The position numbers and the translations under genes were made by a program. The notes beneath the pieces are model-generated. The model worked only from the letters and a program-made list of their open reading frames with translations. It did no database searches and had not been told where the DNA came from. This document shows positions 46,800-58,572 of a DNA stretch of 64,000 nt, piece by piece (positions within the stretch are counted from its first letter, which is position 1; each line of letters opens with the position of its first letter). The stretch is from NCBI GenBank assembly GCA_014058105.1, contig JACGCM010000337.1:1-64000 (forward strand). Reading direction: 5' to 3'. The stretch comes from Kingdonia uniflora (lineage: Eukaryota; Streptophyta; Magnoliopsida; Ranunculales; Circaeasteraceae).

Positions 46800-48250
46800 G
46801 AATTCAACTACGAAATCAACCGGTCGGTGTACTCAAAAAATAGAACCGGATCCCTCTATTGAAAATATGCCTTCAAAATCCACGAATCCTTTTAATCTGG
46901 CTTTCCCAGCCAATGCACCTTATACATTTGACAGACACCTCTCTTTGGCATGTCATTTGTACTCCTCTCTAAGACAGTGTCAATACGGTCTAACTCGTAT
47001 TTCTGTGAAAGAGGAATCGATAAAGTAATAGGCGGTACATGATCCCCAACAAAAGGAGAAATGAGACTCACATTAACAACATGAAAGTGTTTCATATGCC
47101 GTGGGGGTCAAGCTCGTAAGCATTCTCCCCAATACGCTAGATAATATGAAAAGAACCCATTCACCAAAGGGATAATTTGGAACCCATACCGGAATGACGT
47201 TTCTTCTCAATATACAGCACAACCAAATCACCCGGCTGAAAACTGACCTATCGACGGTGTGTATTTGTTTGTGCCTTATAGGAAGCATAGGTCTCTGCCA
47301 AATGTGTGCATACACTCTTATGGATACGGTGGATCAAAATAGCAAATTCTATAGCAGAGGATGAAAATGGTACCGTCTAAGGTATAGGTGCCAAATTTAG
47401 AACTGTATTCGGCGAACGCCCCTGAACAATCATAAATGGAGACAATCTCGTTGATTTGCTGATAGAATAGTTAAAAGTGAACTCTACTTGAATAAGGGCG
47501 AGCACCCAATCCTTTGGACTATCCCCAATCATGGCTCGTAATAGGTTACCTAAGCACCTGCTAACTACCTCAGTCTATCCATCTATCTGAGGATAAAATA
47601 TTATGGAAAACTGTAACTTGTAACGGAGATAGCCCCACAATGACCGCTAGAAAAGACCCGTGAATCAAACATCCCTATCCGACATAATTGACCAGAGAAT
47701 ACCATGTAAACAAATAATCTCCTAAAAGTACAGGTAAAAACTTAATCAAGACCATTCGTTGTTATCGGTAACCCTGTCATAAAATCCATAGATACGTCTC
47801 GCCATGGGGCCTCAGGAATGGGTAAAGGTATGTATAGGCCGGTGTTTTACTGAGTCCTATTAGCTGTCTGACAAGTATAGCACCGCTGAATAAACTGGTT
47901 GACTACTCCAAAAATATTTGTCTCGCATAGACGACATTATCTTGGCAACTCCAAAATGACCGCCAAGTCCCCCGCTATGTATCTCAGCTATGACAAAAAT
48001 TTTAATGGACGACGTAGGGATGCATAGAATATACTCATAGAAAAAATATCCATCATGTATTAAGTATTCACCACTCATTCCCTCATGTGCGAGACAATCG
48101 CTAAAAACAGGACCGAAGAACTCATCTGTAACAATTAGTTCACGCAATGTCTCAAACCCAAATACTGAAGCTTGGGGAGTAACCAGAACCTCATTGCGTC
48201 TACTCAATCCATTTGCGACCATGTTCTCCTTCCCCTTGACAAGTTGCATA
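46800..48250 (-). pseudogene. E4 integrase and chromodomain
   Basis: Minus strand: 48249-47860 reads QLVKGKENMVANGLSRR (end of RNase H), then HSGGLGGHFGVAKIMSSMRD and KYFW of the integrase N-terminus. The core (47850-47350) is badly broken. The C-terminal part at 47260-46892 shows VVLYIEKKRHSGMGSKLS, FHVVNVSLISPFVGD and a chromodomain-like LERSTNDMPKRGVCQMYKVH. Chromodomains direct chromovirus integration to heterochromatin marks. Confidence 0.78.
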
Positions 48251-48740
48251 CTAAAAGTATAGTCTTGGAGAAAGTTGAACCACTTTGTCTGTCAGTCAGA
48301 AGTGATCCGCTGCTGATTGTGCATATGACATAACGCATCATGATCTGTGAGGAGAATAAACTCTATGTGTACCAAATAGTATCTCCAATGAGTTAATATA
48401 CATACAACGTCCAGAAGCTCAATATCATAAGTAGAATAACGTAATTGTGGACCCAAGAGCTTTTGAGCAAATATGCAACTAGCTTCCCCCCTTGGGAACG
48501 AACTTTCCTAATACCGGCATTGCACGCATCTACATGTACATGGAACAACTGCGTAAAGTCTGGTAGTACTAGAACTGGAGCCAACATCAACCTATCCTTG
48601 ATCATTGTAAGAGTCGTTGCTGCCGCTGGCCCAGACGAATAAGACGTCTCTCATCCAATTAGTCAATGATGTCATGATCGTACTAAAACCCTGAATAAAC
48701 CTCCTATAAAACGTTGCTAACCCGTGGAAACTCTAAATCT
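48251..48740 (-). pseudogene. E4 RNase H
   Basis: Minus-strand 48605-48393: MIKDRLMLAPVLVLPDFTQL, FHVHVDACNAGI (D-A-S in active members, here D-A-C), then the Lys-rich linker and broken YS.YD.E.LA region. Continues into the QLVKGKENMVANGLSRR segment. Confidence 0.8.
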
Positions 48741-49620
48741 GCGAGGTCGATGTAGGAACCGACCAATCCTTGATAACCATAAATACCATCAGCTGACACC
48801 ACAAACCCCAAAAACTGTACTGAGTCAACCATGAAAGAACACTTATTCAGCTAAAGGAATAGTTTGTGTCCCTAAGGGATCGAAGAATAATGGTGATGTA
48901 CTCTAAGTGCTCCTTCTCTGTCTTACTGTATATTAGGATGTCATTGAAATACACAACAACAAACTTGTTAATGTACTTGCGCAATGTCTCTTTCATCAAC
49001 CTAATAAACATCGACGGGGTATTAGATTGACAGAAAGGCATGACCATCCACTCGAATAGACCATCCTTTATTTTGAATGCCGTCATCCATTTATCACCTG
49101 GCCTCATGCAAATCTAGTGATACCCATTGTGAAGATCGAGTTTGGAGAGTACCCAGGCTTTGTGCAAGCTGGTAATCATATCCTCTAATCGCGGGATTGA
49201 GAAATGGTACTTAACCTTTTATCTTGTTGATAGCTCTACTATCAACATACATCCACCAACTGTAATCCTTCTTAGGAGTCAAAAGGGCTGGTACTGCACA
49301 TGGTGTCATGCTCTCTCTAACTAGACCCTTGTTGTATAACTCAAAAACCTGACAATGTAACTCTGTGTGCTCTGTAGGTGCCATTCGATAGTAAGATAAA
49401 TTTGGGAGTGGGGATTACAGAACAAAATCAGCAGCATGTTGTTGTATATCACGTAGGGGGATAATCCATTGTCTGGATGTTCCTCACATACGTCACTAAA
49501 CTCTACAAATGAATTGTAAATAAGAAGGGACGGACGTAAGAGTGAAGAATACGTACTGACAAGGGCATACACCCTATCATGAGATCGGGCATCAATGATG
49601 AAACCGGTACGCTCCTATAA
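48741..49620 (-). pseudogene. E4 reverse transcriptase, part 2 (after LINE)
   Basis: Minus strand, from high to low: SDVCEEHPDNGLSP near 49500; [20 protein letters not shown] near 49310; DDGIQNKGWSIRVDGH-like remnants; 49107-48847 with RPGDKWMTAFKIKDGLFEWM, VMPF and the active-site box reading VVVYFNDILIYS (48940-48951). The catalytic Asp-Asp is Asn-Asp, so polymerisation would be lost. The upstream neighbour, the protease, is 5 kb away at 54601 because of the LINE. Confidence 0.85.
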
Positions 49621-49679
49621 CACAACTACGATAAGTGGGATTTGCCTTCAACAACTCTTTTAGCTTGGAATAAGCAGTT

Positions 49680-50383
49680 TTGTACGAAAGACTTCCGAGG
49701 TTCTGTACACACTATGTTCTTCAAGGGCACAACAATGTGAATTGTACTAAACTTCAACCTATTATTATACCTGATAAAAGGGAGGAGATTAGACATGGGA
49801 AAGCTTCAACTATTGAAAATATGTTCACACAAACAACAAAGCTTCACAACATCAGAATACAGGGATTCTAGCAGCAGAATATGAACATATTATAGTAGCA
49901 ACTACGCCTCAATCAATGGGGCAGAATAAAGCGATGGCAGTAGGGTAGAATGTAGTGCTGAAAGTGAGGTAGAATGCAACGATAATAGTGGGGCAGAAAG
50001 CATTGAGTATAGCATCACCTGAGCTTCACACGGTAGGGCAAAGGGCAGCGATAACAGTCGAACAGAAAGCATTGAGTACAACATCACTTGAGCTTCCCTC
50101 GGTGGGGTAAAAGGTAATGAGTATATAAGATAACACCATCGAAGCAGCGGTGGTCAACAGAAGAGGTAAAACAACAAAACAAACCATGACACGACAAATT
50201 TCAGATGGGGATATCGAACCGCTGAAGAACTTGGGAAGAGGATGTCATTCGGACATTGAGTACTATGGACAGGGAGACACCACAGATTGGACTCCGGTCA
50301 AACAGAGCCGATCTAAACCACAACAAATTCTACTCAGCATAGTCACAAGGAGCAAGGGTACTCTCAAATCCAAGTCCAAGTAG
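49680..50383 (+). pseudogene. LINE ORF1 C-terminal remnant with zinc knuckle
   Basis: Near the start YERLPRFCTHYVLQGHNNVN plus a following Cys forms a CCHC-like knuckle in which the second Cys is Tyr, the nucleic-acid-binding end of plant L1 ORF1. The middle (49900-50110) is Ser/Ala-rich with imperfect 100-bp repeats around gggcagaaagcattgagta, and 50150-50383 reads RKTTKQTMTRQ-like basic residues ending SKSK. Stops occur after the knuckle. Confidence 0.65.
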
Positions 50384-50388
50384 TTTAC

Positions 50389-53300
50389 ATGGTGTTAGGT
50401 TCATTACTAGTTTGGAATTGTAGGGATATTGGCAATGCAAAAACAATAAATCATCTCAAAAGGATTATCAAACAACACCATATTTCAACTGTGGTTTAGC
50501 TCGAACCTTTTATGGATGTATCACTATGCAATATTATGGGAAGAAGAATAAATTGTACCCCATTTATGTCTAACCAGCACATGGGGGGGGGGGGGGGGGG
50601 GGAATTTAGGTATTGTGAAAATAGGACTATGATGTTGAATTAGTTTCAGCATCTAATCAAATGTTGCATTGCAAGATGAGTTTTAATAATCAATGGAGTT
50701 CCTTTGTTACTATTCTCTATGCTAAATATGACATCATTGAAAGAAGAACACTATGGGAGGACATTAATGCAATCTCAATGACAATGAGTTCTCCATGGTG
50801 TACTATAGGTGATTTCAATACTGTGAGGCATCACTCGGAAAGGCTTGGGGGAGAAGATCCTCACATAGATCCTTGGTAGAATTTGAGGATATGATTCAGT
50901 CAGCCAGTCAAATGGAGCTTTGTTTACTGGCTCCAGCTACAGATGGTACAATAATCATCACGACAATTCAAGACAATAGGCACGGTTGGATAGAACTTTG
51001 GTGAACCCCAGCTTCATGGCATCCTTTCCCATCCACAAAATCTCACATTTGGATAGAGTTTGTTCTAGTCATTCTTCACTACTGCTTTCATTCACCAACA
51101 ATCTTTATCAAGGTCCCCGGCCATTTCATTTCTTGAAAATGTGGGCATCTCATGTTAGCTTCCCTACCTTGGTAAAAGATAACTGGCCTAGTGGTATCTT
51201 CGGCAACTGTTTATCTTTTTTTGCCTATAAGCTTAAGAGGATTAAATATGCAATCAAGGAATGGAATACAAACGTCTTTGGCAATGTAGCTTTGAATATC
51301 CATAATTTATAGGATAGACTACTATACCTGGATCACTTACTGCAGGAAGGTTGAGATGAACAGATTAGTACAGAGTTGGGCACGGTAGAAAGAGAACATG
51401 CGGCCATGTTACACAATGAAGAGGTGTTCTGGAGAGAACAATCTAGAGTCAAGTGGGTTATGGCAGGTGATGCCAATACAAAAAAATTTCTTACTATCAT
51501 ACAAGTTAATAGAAAAAGAACTTTTGTGACCGACTTTATTCTCTCTGATGGAACTAAGACAGCTGAGGTAGATATTATTTATGATGCCACGGTGGGATAT
51601 TTTCGGGATGTGTTATAGGCCACAAACACTAGTGAAGATGCATAATTATTTGAGTGCATTCCTAACGTCATCACAGCAAACGAAGATGCCAGTCTAACAT
51701 GCATCCCAACATTGGAAGAATTACAAGTCAGTGTATTCCAGATCCCCAGTGACAGTGCTCTGGGCGGCGATGGTTTCACATCGGTCTTCTTTACTTCATG
51801 TTAGGTCATAATCAAGGAAGATCTACATGGTGCCGCCAAAGAATTCTTCAATGGTGTCCCACTCTCAAGGTGTTATACTTCTTTGTTTCTCACACTCATA
51901 CGAAAAGTGGATACCCCAACATCGTTGGGTGACTACAGACCAATTAGTCTGTGCTTCGTATTATGCAAAAAAAAATTCTTCTATTATTGCTAACAGGTTA
52001 AGCAAACTTCTCCAATAATTAATCTTCGGGAATCAAGGAGCTTACATTCAGGGCAAGGGCATTAGTGAGACTATTACGTTAGGTTAGGAAATAGTTGAGG
52101 ATTTACACAGAAAGGTTAGAGGCACTAATGTTATGATCAAGATAAACATGGCAAAGGCTTATGATAGGCTGGATTGGAGGTTCTTGCATCAGGTTTTGCC
52201 CAAATTTGGTTTCTCCAGCAGATGTGTTTCACTCATAGCATAATGTGTTGAAACACCATGGTTCTCGGTGGTCCTACAGGGGGTCTTCAAGGGCTACTTC
52301 AAATCGTCACGAGGCTTACGACAAGGAGGTCCTATTTCTCCATTGCTCTTTATTGTTGCAGAAGAAGTACTATCCAGAGGGTTGTCCAAATGTTTTGTGG
52401 AGGGAAAAATTGGGCTATTCCATGCATCCAGAGGTTGTACACCCATCACTCATCTCTTATATGTTGATGATCTCCTTATTTTCTTAAACGGAAGTCAAGG
52501 ATCTGTCTCCGGGTTTATGCATTTCCTAGCAAGATATGAAAACTTCTCCGACCAATTAATCAACAAAGCTAAAAGTGGCTTATATGTTTACCACAATGTA
52601 TCTGCAGCAAGAAAACAAATCATCCACAATGCTTGTGGGTTCCAACATCGATCTTTTCCAATGACCTATTTGGGAGCTCTCATAAGTTATGGTCGGGTAC
52701 TGCTTACTCCTTTTGACCAGTTGGTCACCAAAATCTAACAGCGTATAGAAAGGTGGCAAGGAAAGCTCTTATCACAGGGAGGTAAATTGGTGATGATCAA
52801 CCATGTTTTGAACTCGATGCCCATAGACCTCCTCTCATGCATTACGGTACCTCATGGTGTTATAACCAAGATCGAAATGATGTTTTCAAACTTCTTTTGG
52901 GGCAGTTTTAAAGGGCAAAACAAGTGGCATTGGGTTCCATGGGATACACTATGTCTTCCAAAAAATGAAGGTGGACCTGGACTCCGATGACTCGAGGATA
53001 TCAAGTATAGTCTACTAGTTAAAAAGTGCTAGAATTTTCTATACAACAACTCTACATGGGCATCTTTTTTCAGGAATAAATACACCATCAATAGGAAACC
53101 AACAGATTGGGATTTGGAGATTCAGTACTCTGGAAACATATGAAAGGCCTCCTCTAGACAGTAGAAGCTAATACTACTTGGTGCCTCGACAAAGGAAATA
53201 AGAGATTTTGGTTTAACGATTGGACCGGGGAAGGCAATTTATCAGATATTCTAGAAATCGAATGCACTCAACAAATCATGGTGAAAGACATTATAATGAA

Positions 53301-54519
53301 CGATGGTAATTGGAAATGGGATCTTCTTGAGCATGAGATTACACCTCATTGGAAGCATACACTATCCCACAAGATATTCCTGAATGACAATGACGATAAC
53401 CCACTTTGGGGTCCGTCGGACAAAGGTAACTTCACCGTTAAATCTGCCTGGAATTTTTGGCGCAGTGCAGAGGTTATACAACGACGTATGAAATGGATAT
53501 GGTACAACTCTATACAGGCAAAAGTACAATTTTTCAGTTGGAAAGAAATCGTGCTCGTGGACGCTCTCATACAACGACGAATTCCTCTTGTTTCTCGGTG
53601 TTACTGTTGCTTTGTTGGAGAAACTGAAACGTTGGATCATTTGTTTATTCAAGGAAACGTTGCTACTCAGGTTTGGGCTTTCTTTGCCAACGCTTGCGGT
53701 GTCCGATAAGGGGTGAATGATAGCTGGTAGACTCGACATGGTTATGGTTTTAGGCAGCTAGTTCGAGCACTCAAATGGGTATCGTCATAGGGGTATTACC
53801 TGCCTACATAATTTGGGAATTATGGAAAGCACAATGTACTTACAGGTTTGAGGAAAAGCTTCTCTCCCTTAGCTATCATCAAAAATATCAACAAAGCTTT
53901 ACAAGAGAGCATGCCCAAATTCAAAATTACGCAAAATAGCAACTTCAGCGACCTCATCACACTACAAGTCATGCAACTGGCAAAGTAATCAGTTTACCCC
54001 AAAAGACTTATGCTTGTCCGATGAACATTCTCACCTCTCGGTCATTTCAAACTAAACAGTGATGGTTCAGCACTTCCTTCATGAATGAGTGGAGCAGGAG
54101 GAGTAATTAGAAACAATATAGGTGAATTTTAGCTTGGGTACAACATTGCACTTGGTCATGGCACTAATACAGCTATAGAAATGTTCACTCTTCTTTATGC
54201 TTTAATATATTGCAAATGACATGGTTGGACTCCACTCATTGTTGAAGTAGATGCTCAACTTCTAGTAAACTGGTACAGATGCAAGCATATTTATCCTACA
54301 AAGTATAGTACGACTTGGAAGCTTCTTACTCAGCTAGAAAGAGAGCTACAAATTATCATGATAGATACTTACAGGGAAGGCAATGGTACAGCTAATGGTC
54401 TCTCTAAACTAGGCAGCTCACAACATTCGCAACTTTTATGGAATGAATTCACACTTCCTAGGCAGATCCGTGCAACATTCTTAATGGATAAACTAGGAAT
54501 AGCCACAATTAGGCAGTAA
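50389..54519 (+). pseudogene. LINE ORF2: endonuclease, RT, zf-RVT, RNase H
   Basis: Start ATG 50389 (MVLGSLLVWNCRDIGNAKTI). Endonuclease: CTIGDFNTVRHHSERLGG near 50810 and HLDRVCSSHSSLLLSF near 51050 (canonical SDHSP has become SSHSS). RT: QGKGISETI near 52050, MAKAYDRLDW near 52150, RGLRQGGPISPLL near 52310, and the active-site YVDD at 52460-52471 intact; thumb region to 52990. Zinc-finger RVT domain: 53278-53709, with NPLWGPSDKGNFTVKSAWNF and CYCCFVGETETLDHLF. RNase H: LNSDGSA near 54060, then VEVDAQLLVNWY and GNGTANGLSKLG near 54380. ORF2 nicks DNA and primes reverse transcription on it. About a dozen stops or shifts, plus a 20-G run at 50583, show it is dead. Confidence 0.88.
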
Positions 54520-54600
54520 ACTAGTGGCCAGGTTTTATGTCCTCCACATGTATTATTGCTTTGCTAAATAAATTAAAAATATATTCGTCCAAAAAAAAAA

Positions 54601-55010
54601 CTAAAGGTGTTCGTCTCCCCATCATAACGGATTTTTCTGTCAAACATCCAGGGTCTCCCAAGTAGGATATAACAAATATTTAAATCAATTACCGAGGCGT
54701 GGATAGTATCCTCATAAGTGTCACCCATTGTGAATCTCAACACGCACTCGTCTTCGAAATGCTTTCCTTGTCCTAAAGAAAGCCAAGTAAGATCAAATGG
54801 CTCAGTGTTTGGGAAAGTCTCTAACTTTAGCTTCTCTACTAGCTCCTTGGCCATTAAATTCTTTGTAGACCCACAATCAAGGATTACTTCACAGAGTCTT
54901 CCCTTCGCTATGTAACGTGTACGGAATATGTTGTTACAGAGCCAAGAATTTGAGTTACTCACGTCGAACCTCAATGCCATACTGACTCGAGTACATAGGG
55001 GTAGACTGTG
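54601..55010 (-). pseudogene. E4 aspartic protease region (part 1, before LINE)
   Basis: Minus-strand open frame with RCIAKGRLCEV-like start, VILDCGSTKNLMAKELVEKL (protease signature D-x-GST), DLTWLSLGQGKHFEDECVLR and DLNICYILLGRPWMFDRKIR. The frame runs into the LINE A tail at 54600. The domain would cleave Gag-Pol. Confidence 0.82.
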
Positions 55011-55750
55011 ACTGATGATGCGGGTGTCGTGGCGTTGTTGGTTGCGGTCGATGGTCGAAACCCGTGGCAAAGATTGCGTTGTCGGTGGTATCATGAACGG
55101 TACTGCCATTGCGGAAGGCGTGAGTGACGAGTGGGGCAGTTCCTCGTTGGGGCTATGGGCGGATGAGAAGTTAATGGTGGAGATACTTTCTTCTCAAGAT
55201 TTTATCCCTCGGGATTTGTACTTGCGACAAGTTATGGGCTGGGTTGGTGGGTCTCGCACATGGAGGTTTTGAGGTAGGCTTATGTTCGGCAAGTAGGCCT
55301 TGAACCCGACTTAGCTTAGTGAATTTCGAGCCCGGCCCATAGGGGTCAAAAGGGACCCAAGACGGGTTCGTCTCTCCCACGATCAATTTCGCTGCAGGCG
55401 TAACTGTTATCGCAGCTTCGACCTCTACTTTGGCAGCCAAGACCAAAGTCTCTCCGACAACAAGCTTGGATTTCGTGGAGGGGTGGGTTCTAATATGCCG
55501 TATAATGACGGTAACTTGCTCGTATATTTAATCGTCGTGGCCGTAACGTGCTCACGTGGTATGCGTCGATCCGTGACGTCAGGGACGCCGGATAACTCCT
55601 TGACGGCGTGGGGTGAATGGGGTAGACCGTACCAATCTTCATTTCCGTAAGTTCGTATGATTGTTTGGAGCAACTCGGTTTGAGCAATCACGAGTTCTAA
55701 AAGAAACTCATATCTCACATTCGTCTCGCCGAATAGAAGGATTGAAAGGT
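55011..55750 (-). pseudogene. E4 gag remnant
   Basis: Minus-strand coding DNA between PBS and protease, in broken frames. Some stretches are open for 90-130 codons but I find no capsid or zinc-knuckle motif that I can name. Assigned by position only. Confidence 0.4.
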
Positions 55751-55751
55751 C

Positions 55752-55763
55752 ACTCTCATACCA
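55752..55763 (-). other. E4 primer-binding site, tRNA-iMet type
   Basis: Minus strand tggtatgagagt, one base from the TGGTATCAGAGC consensus over the first ten, three bases after the LTR end. Confidence 0.65.
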
Positions 55764-55766
55764 CAT

Positions 55767-55980
55767 TAATATAAATTGATTACGCGGAAGCAAAATGATT
55801 AAGAATAACACTAGTACATTCAATTTGAAGGAATAATTTAGGTTTTTGAGGAACCCTAATTTTACTTTACTAAAAAAATTTCTAAAACAAAAGAGGTCCC
55901 CTCTTTATAGAATTCTTTATAAAACTAAAAGAGTGGCCAACTACTGTAGGAAATGACCCATCTAGGGAAGTGATACATCA
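55767..55980 (-). repeat. E4 5' LTR (214 bp)
   Basis: Minus strand starts TGATGTATCACTTCCCTAG, contains a tataaagagg TATA-like site near 55895-55905, and ends near taatata. Clearly homologous with 46557-46781 over its whole length. Confidence 0.82.
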
Positions 55981-56258
55981 AACGCAATTAGTAAGGGACA
56001 ACCAATCAACATAGTTTAACTTAGTCGATATCTAATGCAGCCCTAAGTATTTCCTAGGAAGTTCACCTTCTTCAAATCCCAAGGCAACTGTAAAATGGCC
56101 TGGAAGTTTAGGGTTCGTAACTGGAGAAACATTCTTCATCTAAGGCAACACTGGTTTTGAAAGTGCTTGTGTGACGTAGATTACCTAAATCAGAAAAAGT
56201 TTCCCTAATCCATTCCCCGGGGGACTTCAAGCCATGATAGACCGTTAAGATTAAACAG

Positions 56259-57568
56259 GTTTAACAAGGATGCCCTTACTGCTATTACCAGATTGGTCTC
56301 TTGATAAAACCCAACTCAGAGCTTATTCTTTGGTTTAAACTCAGGTTGAGTTTCCTAGACTATTAGAGGTAAAGAAATTCTCCAAGGGAGCCTTGCTTTT
56401 GAAAACAGTTGTGCTATGGATGTGACAGAAAAAGAAAATGATATTTTTCCTTAACAACAATGTGACAACTCTTAAGTATTCGCGCACCTGCACCGGGTGA
56501 TCAGCAAAATTGAACTCTAGAAAGTAGTGAGAGATACGTGAAATACAAAAGGGTTTTTTATTTGACAAAGTCGAGCCAAGCCGCCCAAGCCGAGTTCTCT
56601 TCATTTTCTTTTGCCATATCAGCATTGATAATATCCGTTGATCTATTTCATCTAATGGTTGTAGTAAGGAGTTTTTTGGTGATTTAGTTTGGAGAGTCAA
56701 CGGATCCTTCCTCACAGTAGAAGTTCTCAAACGATCAAAAAAGAGAAAGAGAACAACAATGTCTGAGGAGAAACATCACCATGGTCTCTTCCACCACAAG
56801 AAGGAAACCCCAGTTGTAGTAGAAGATGCAGGAGATTACAGTTCTTCCACGGTCGGCTATGAAAAGATCGAGAAAGAACAGGAGTACGAAAAACATGTCA
56901 AAGAAGAGAAACATCATAAGAGAATGGGGCACCTAGGCGAGCTTGAAACTGCTGCTGCCACTGCTATTGCTCTAGTAAGCTAACACATACATACAATCAT
57001 ATATGTTTGTAAACATATGCATTTCATATATATCTTATTTAGTGATTAAGATATTTTCTTTAAAATTATGTAGCACGAGAAGCACGAGGCAAAGAAGGAT
57101 CCTGAACGTGCGCACAGGCACAAGCTTGAAGAGAGGATTGCAGAAGCGGCAGCAGTTGGGGGTGGAGGGTACGCTTATCACGAACACGGTGAAAAGAAAG
57201 AGGCAAAGGAAGAAGCAGAGGAATCCCATGGAAAGAAGCATCACCACCTCTTTTAAGACTACTACTACTGCTGCTACTTGCTTCAGAATAAGCAAACTCT
57301 ATGTACTATGTACTATGTACTATGTGTGTTTGTGTTTGTGTTTGGTTGAAGGATGTATTTCAAATCTATGTATGTATGCATATCGATCATTTTAGACCGA
57401 TGATCCTCCCATTCGACTGTTTTCAAAATTTGTATCTCAATGTGAATTTTTAATGCTTTGCACTTTCGTGTTGTTCGTGTGAAAATTTGTGTAGCTACTG
57501 AAAATCTGTGATCGAAAACATACTTGAGTTGTAAAATATTTCCAAGAATAGAAGAGTTTCGGTATCAT
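56259..57568 (+). repeat. Segmental duplication, copy 2 (ASR block)
   Basis: Same block as 8901-10203. DNA to the left (55981-56258) continues without a hAT end, so copy 2 shows the uninterrupted left flank. To the right, similarity ends at ggtatcat and unrelated sequence starts with tgtaggtgag. Confidence 0.93.
56759..57256 (+). CDS. ASR (abscisic acid, stress, ripening-induced; ABA/WDS domain) protein, copy 2
   Basis: Exons 56759-56974 and 57074-57256, phase-0 intron with gtaagc donor and tatgtag acceptor, 132 residues. N-terminus [20 protein letters not shown] keeps the His-rich Zn site; the ABA/WDS domain contains [39 protein letters not shown] and the terminal GKKHHHLF. This copy keeps the acidic residues (KLEER, KEEAEE) usual in the family and is therefore the better match to ASR consensus; copy 1 has drifted. 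Function by family: zinc-dependent DNA binding in the nucleus and chaperone-like protection in the cytosol under drought and ABA. The promoter shares ACGTG, GCC-like and W-box-like words with copy 1. No disabling change is seen. Confidence 0.94.
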
Positions 57569-58002
57569 TGTAGGTGAGTATATGGTGCGACATGTGGAGC
57601 ACAATATAAGGTTATTTACTATGCAAATATATGTCTAGAATAATCTAGATTTATTAGATTTCTATCTCTATGAGGATTTCTAATTTAATGAGACTCTCTA
57701 TCATCTATAACTAGAGATGTCTCTTCTCTTTGGAATTACAATAAGAAAAAGAAATAGGTAATCTCTCATAATACAATCACTCCCTCACTGATATAAAAAA
57801 ATAAAGCTACCCCTAAAGCTGATAAAACTTATGTCAAACCATTCTTTTGCAACAGTAAAACACTTCAAAACGTCACATATACCTTGTGAAATCGGCGGCA
57901 TTCCGATTTGTCATTTTTCCCACACATACTTGTGAAATCGGCCACACCAACCGACTTGCCAGTTTTTCACTCGATGTACATATTTTGAAGCGACACTGAG
58001 GT
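57569..58002. other. Unassigned spacer before E5
   Basis: AT-rich; contains two copies of cttgtgaaatcggc with nearby ccgacttgcca/ccgatttgtca near 57890-57960, possibly a short remnant of an LTR element. No gene. The last five bases (gaggt) are the E5 target duplication. Confidence 0.45.
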
Positions 58003-58425
58003 TGATCCAGGAGGATCTAGGCAAGTCCTATTAGAACTAGAACCTTGTAACCAAGTCCTATTGGGACTAGAAACTTGTAACCAAGTCCTATTGTAACTAG
58101 GAACTTGTAACCCTTATAAAAGGGGAAAGACAAGGCAAGTCCTATTGGGACTAGGAACTTGTAACGTAAGTCCTATTGGGACTAGGAACTTGTAACCCAG
58201 TCTTATTGGAACTAAGAATTTGTAACCCTTATAAAAAGGGACAATGCTAGGCATTGTTTTCTTATGATAGATCTAGAAAGAGTTCTGAAAGAGGCCTAGG
58301 ATTTTTGGAGTGATTTTCTTGTAATTACTTCACTTTTTTAAGCAATTGAAGCTTTGTTTTCCCAATCAATCGGTGTTCTTCAGACTTTTCAGCTAACTAG
58401 AGCTTCTTCATCGTATTGTGGATTA
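58003..58425 (+). repeat. E5 5' LTR with duplicated repeat-plus-TATA module
   Basis: Starts TGATCCAGGAGGATCT and ends TGGATTA. U3 contains six 30-bp units (core agtcctattgggacta, an imperfect inverted repeat) in two groups of three, each group followed by a TATA box: ttataaaagggg at 58114-58125 and ttataaaaaggg at 58229-58240. R/U5 after 58240 matches the 3' LTR. Confidence 0.9.
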
Positions 58426-58427
58426 AG

Positions 58428-58436
58428 TGGTATCAG
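58428..58436 (+). other. E5 primer-binding site, tRNA-iMet type
   Basis: tggtatcag, two bases after the LTR end; the following bases (ttttcc) depart from the consensus. Confidence 0.75.
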
Positions 58437-58572
58437 TTTTCCAGTTACGATCTTCGGGGGTTGATTGTGGTTTATGGTCTCTAGTGACCATCTCAAGCAA
58501 ACAAAGGAGAAGTTAGTGAGTCCTTTGAAGATCCATCGCAAACATAATTCGAAGAAGAAGGACGATTTGGAG

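Larger units (their letters stand above)
49640..54600 (+). mobile_element. Plant L1-type LINE inserted in E4
   Basis: ORF1 remnant, ORF2 with endonuclease, RT, zf-RVT and a C-terminal RNase H, then an A tail at 54590-54600, all plus strand and opposite to E4. ORF1 begins inside the protein, so the copy is 5'-truncated, usual for target-primed reverse transcription. The left junction lies somewhere in 49600-49680. I could not find a duplicated copy of the post-tail sequence ctaaaggtgttcgtctcc on the left, so the target duplication is lost or diverged. Confidence 0.85.
46557..55980 (-). mobile_element. E4, minus-strand Ty3/gypsy chromovirus split by a LINE
   Basis: Short LTRs lie at both ends, with PBS near the high end and PPT near the low end, and pol domains in minus-strand order. 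Flanking 5-mers are aaggc (46552-46556) and aacgc (55981-55985), a 4/5 match that suggests the original target duplication. Without the inserted LINE the element is about 4.5 kb, usual for a small chromovirus. Confidence 0.82.

Noticed and set aside
53346..53739. Minus-strand frames of 74 and 125 codons within the LINE
   Set aside because: Complement of the zf-RVT domain of ORF2.
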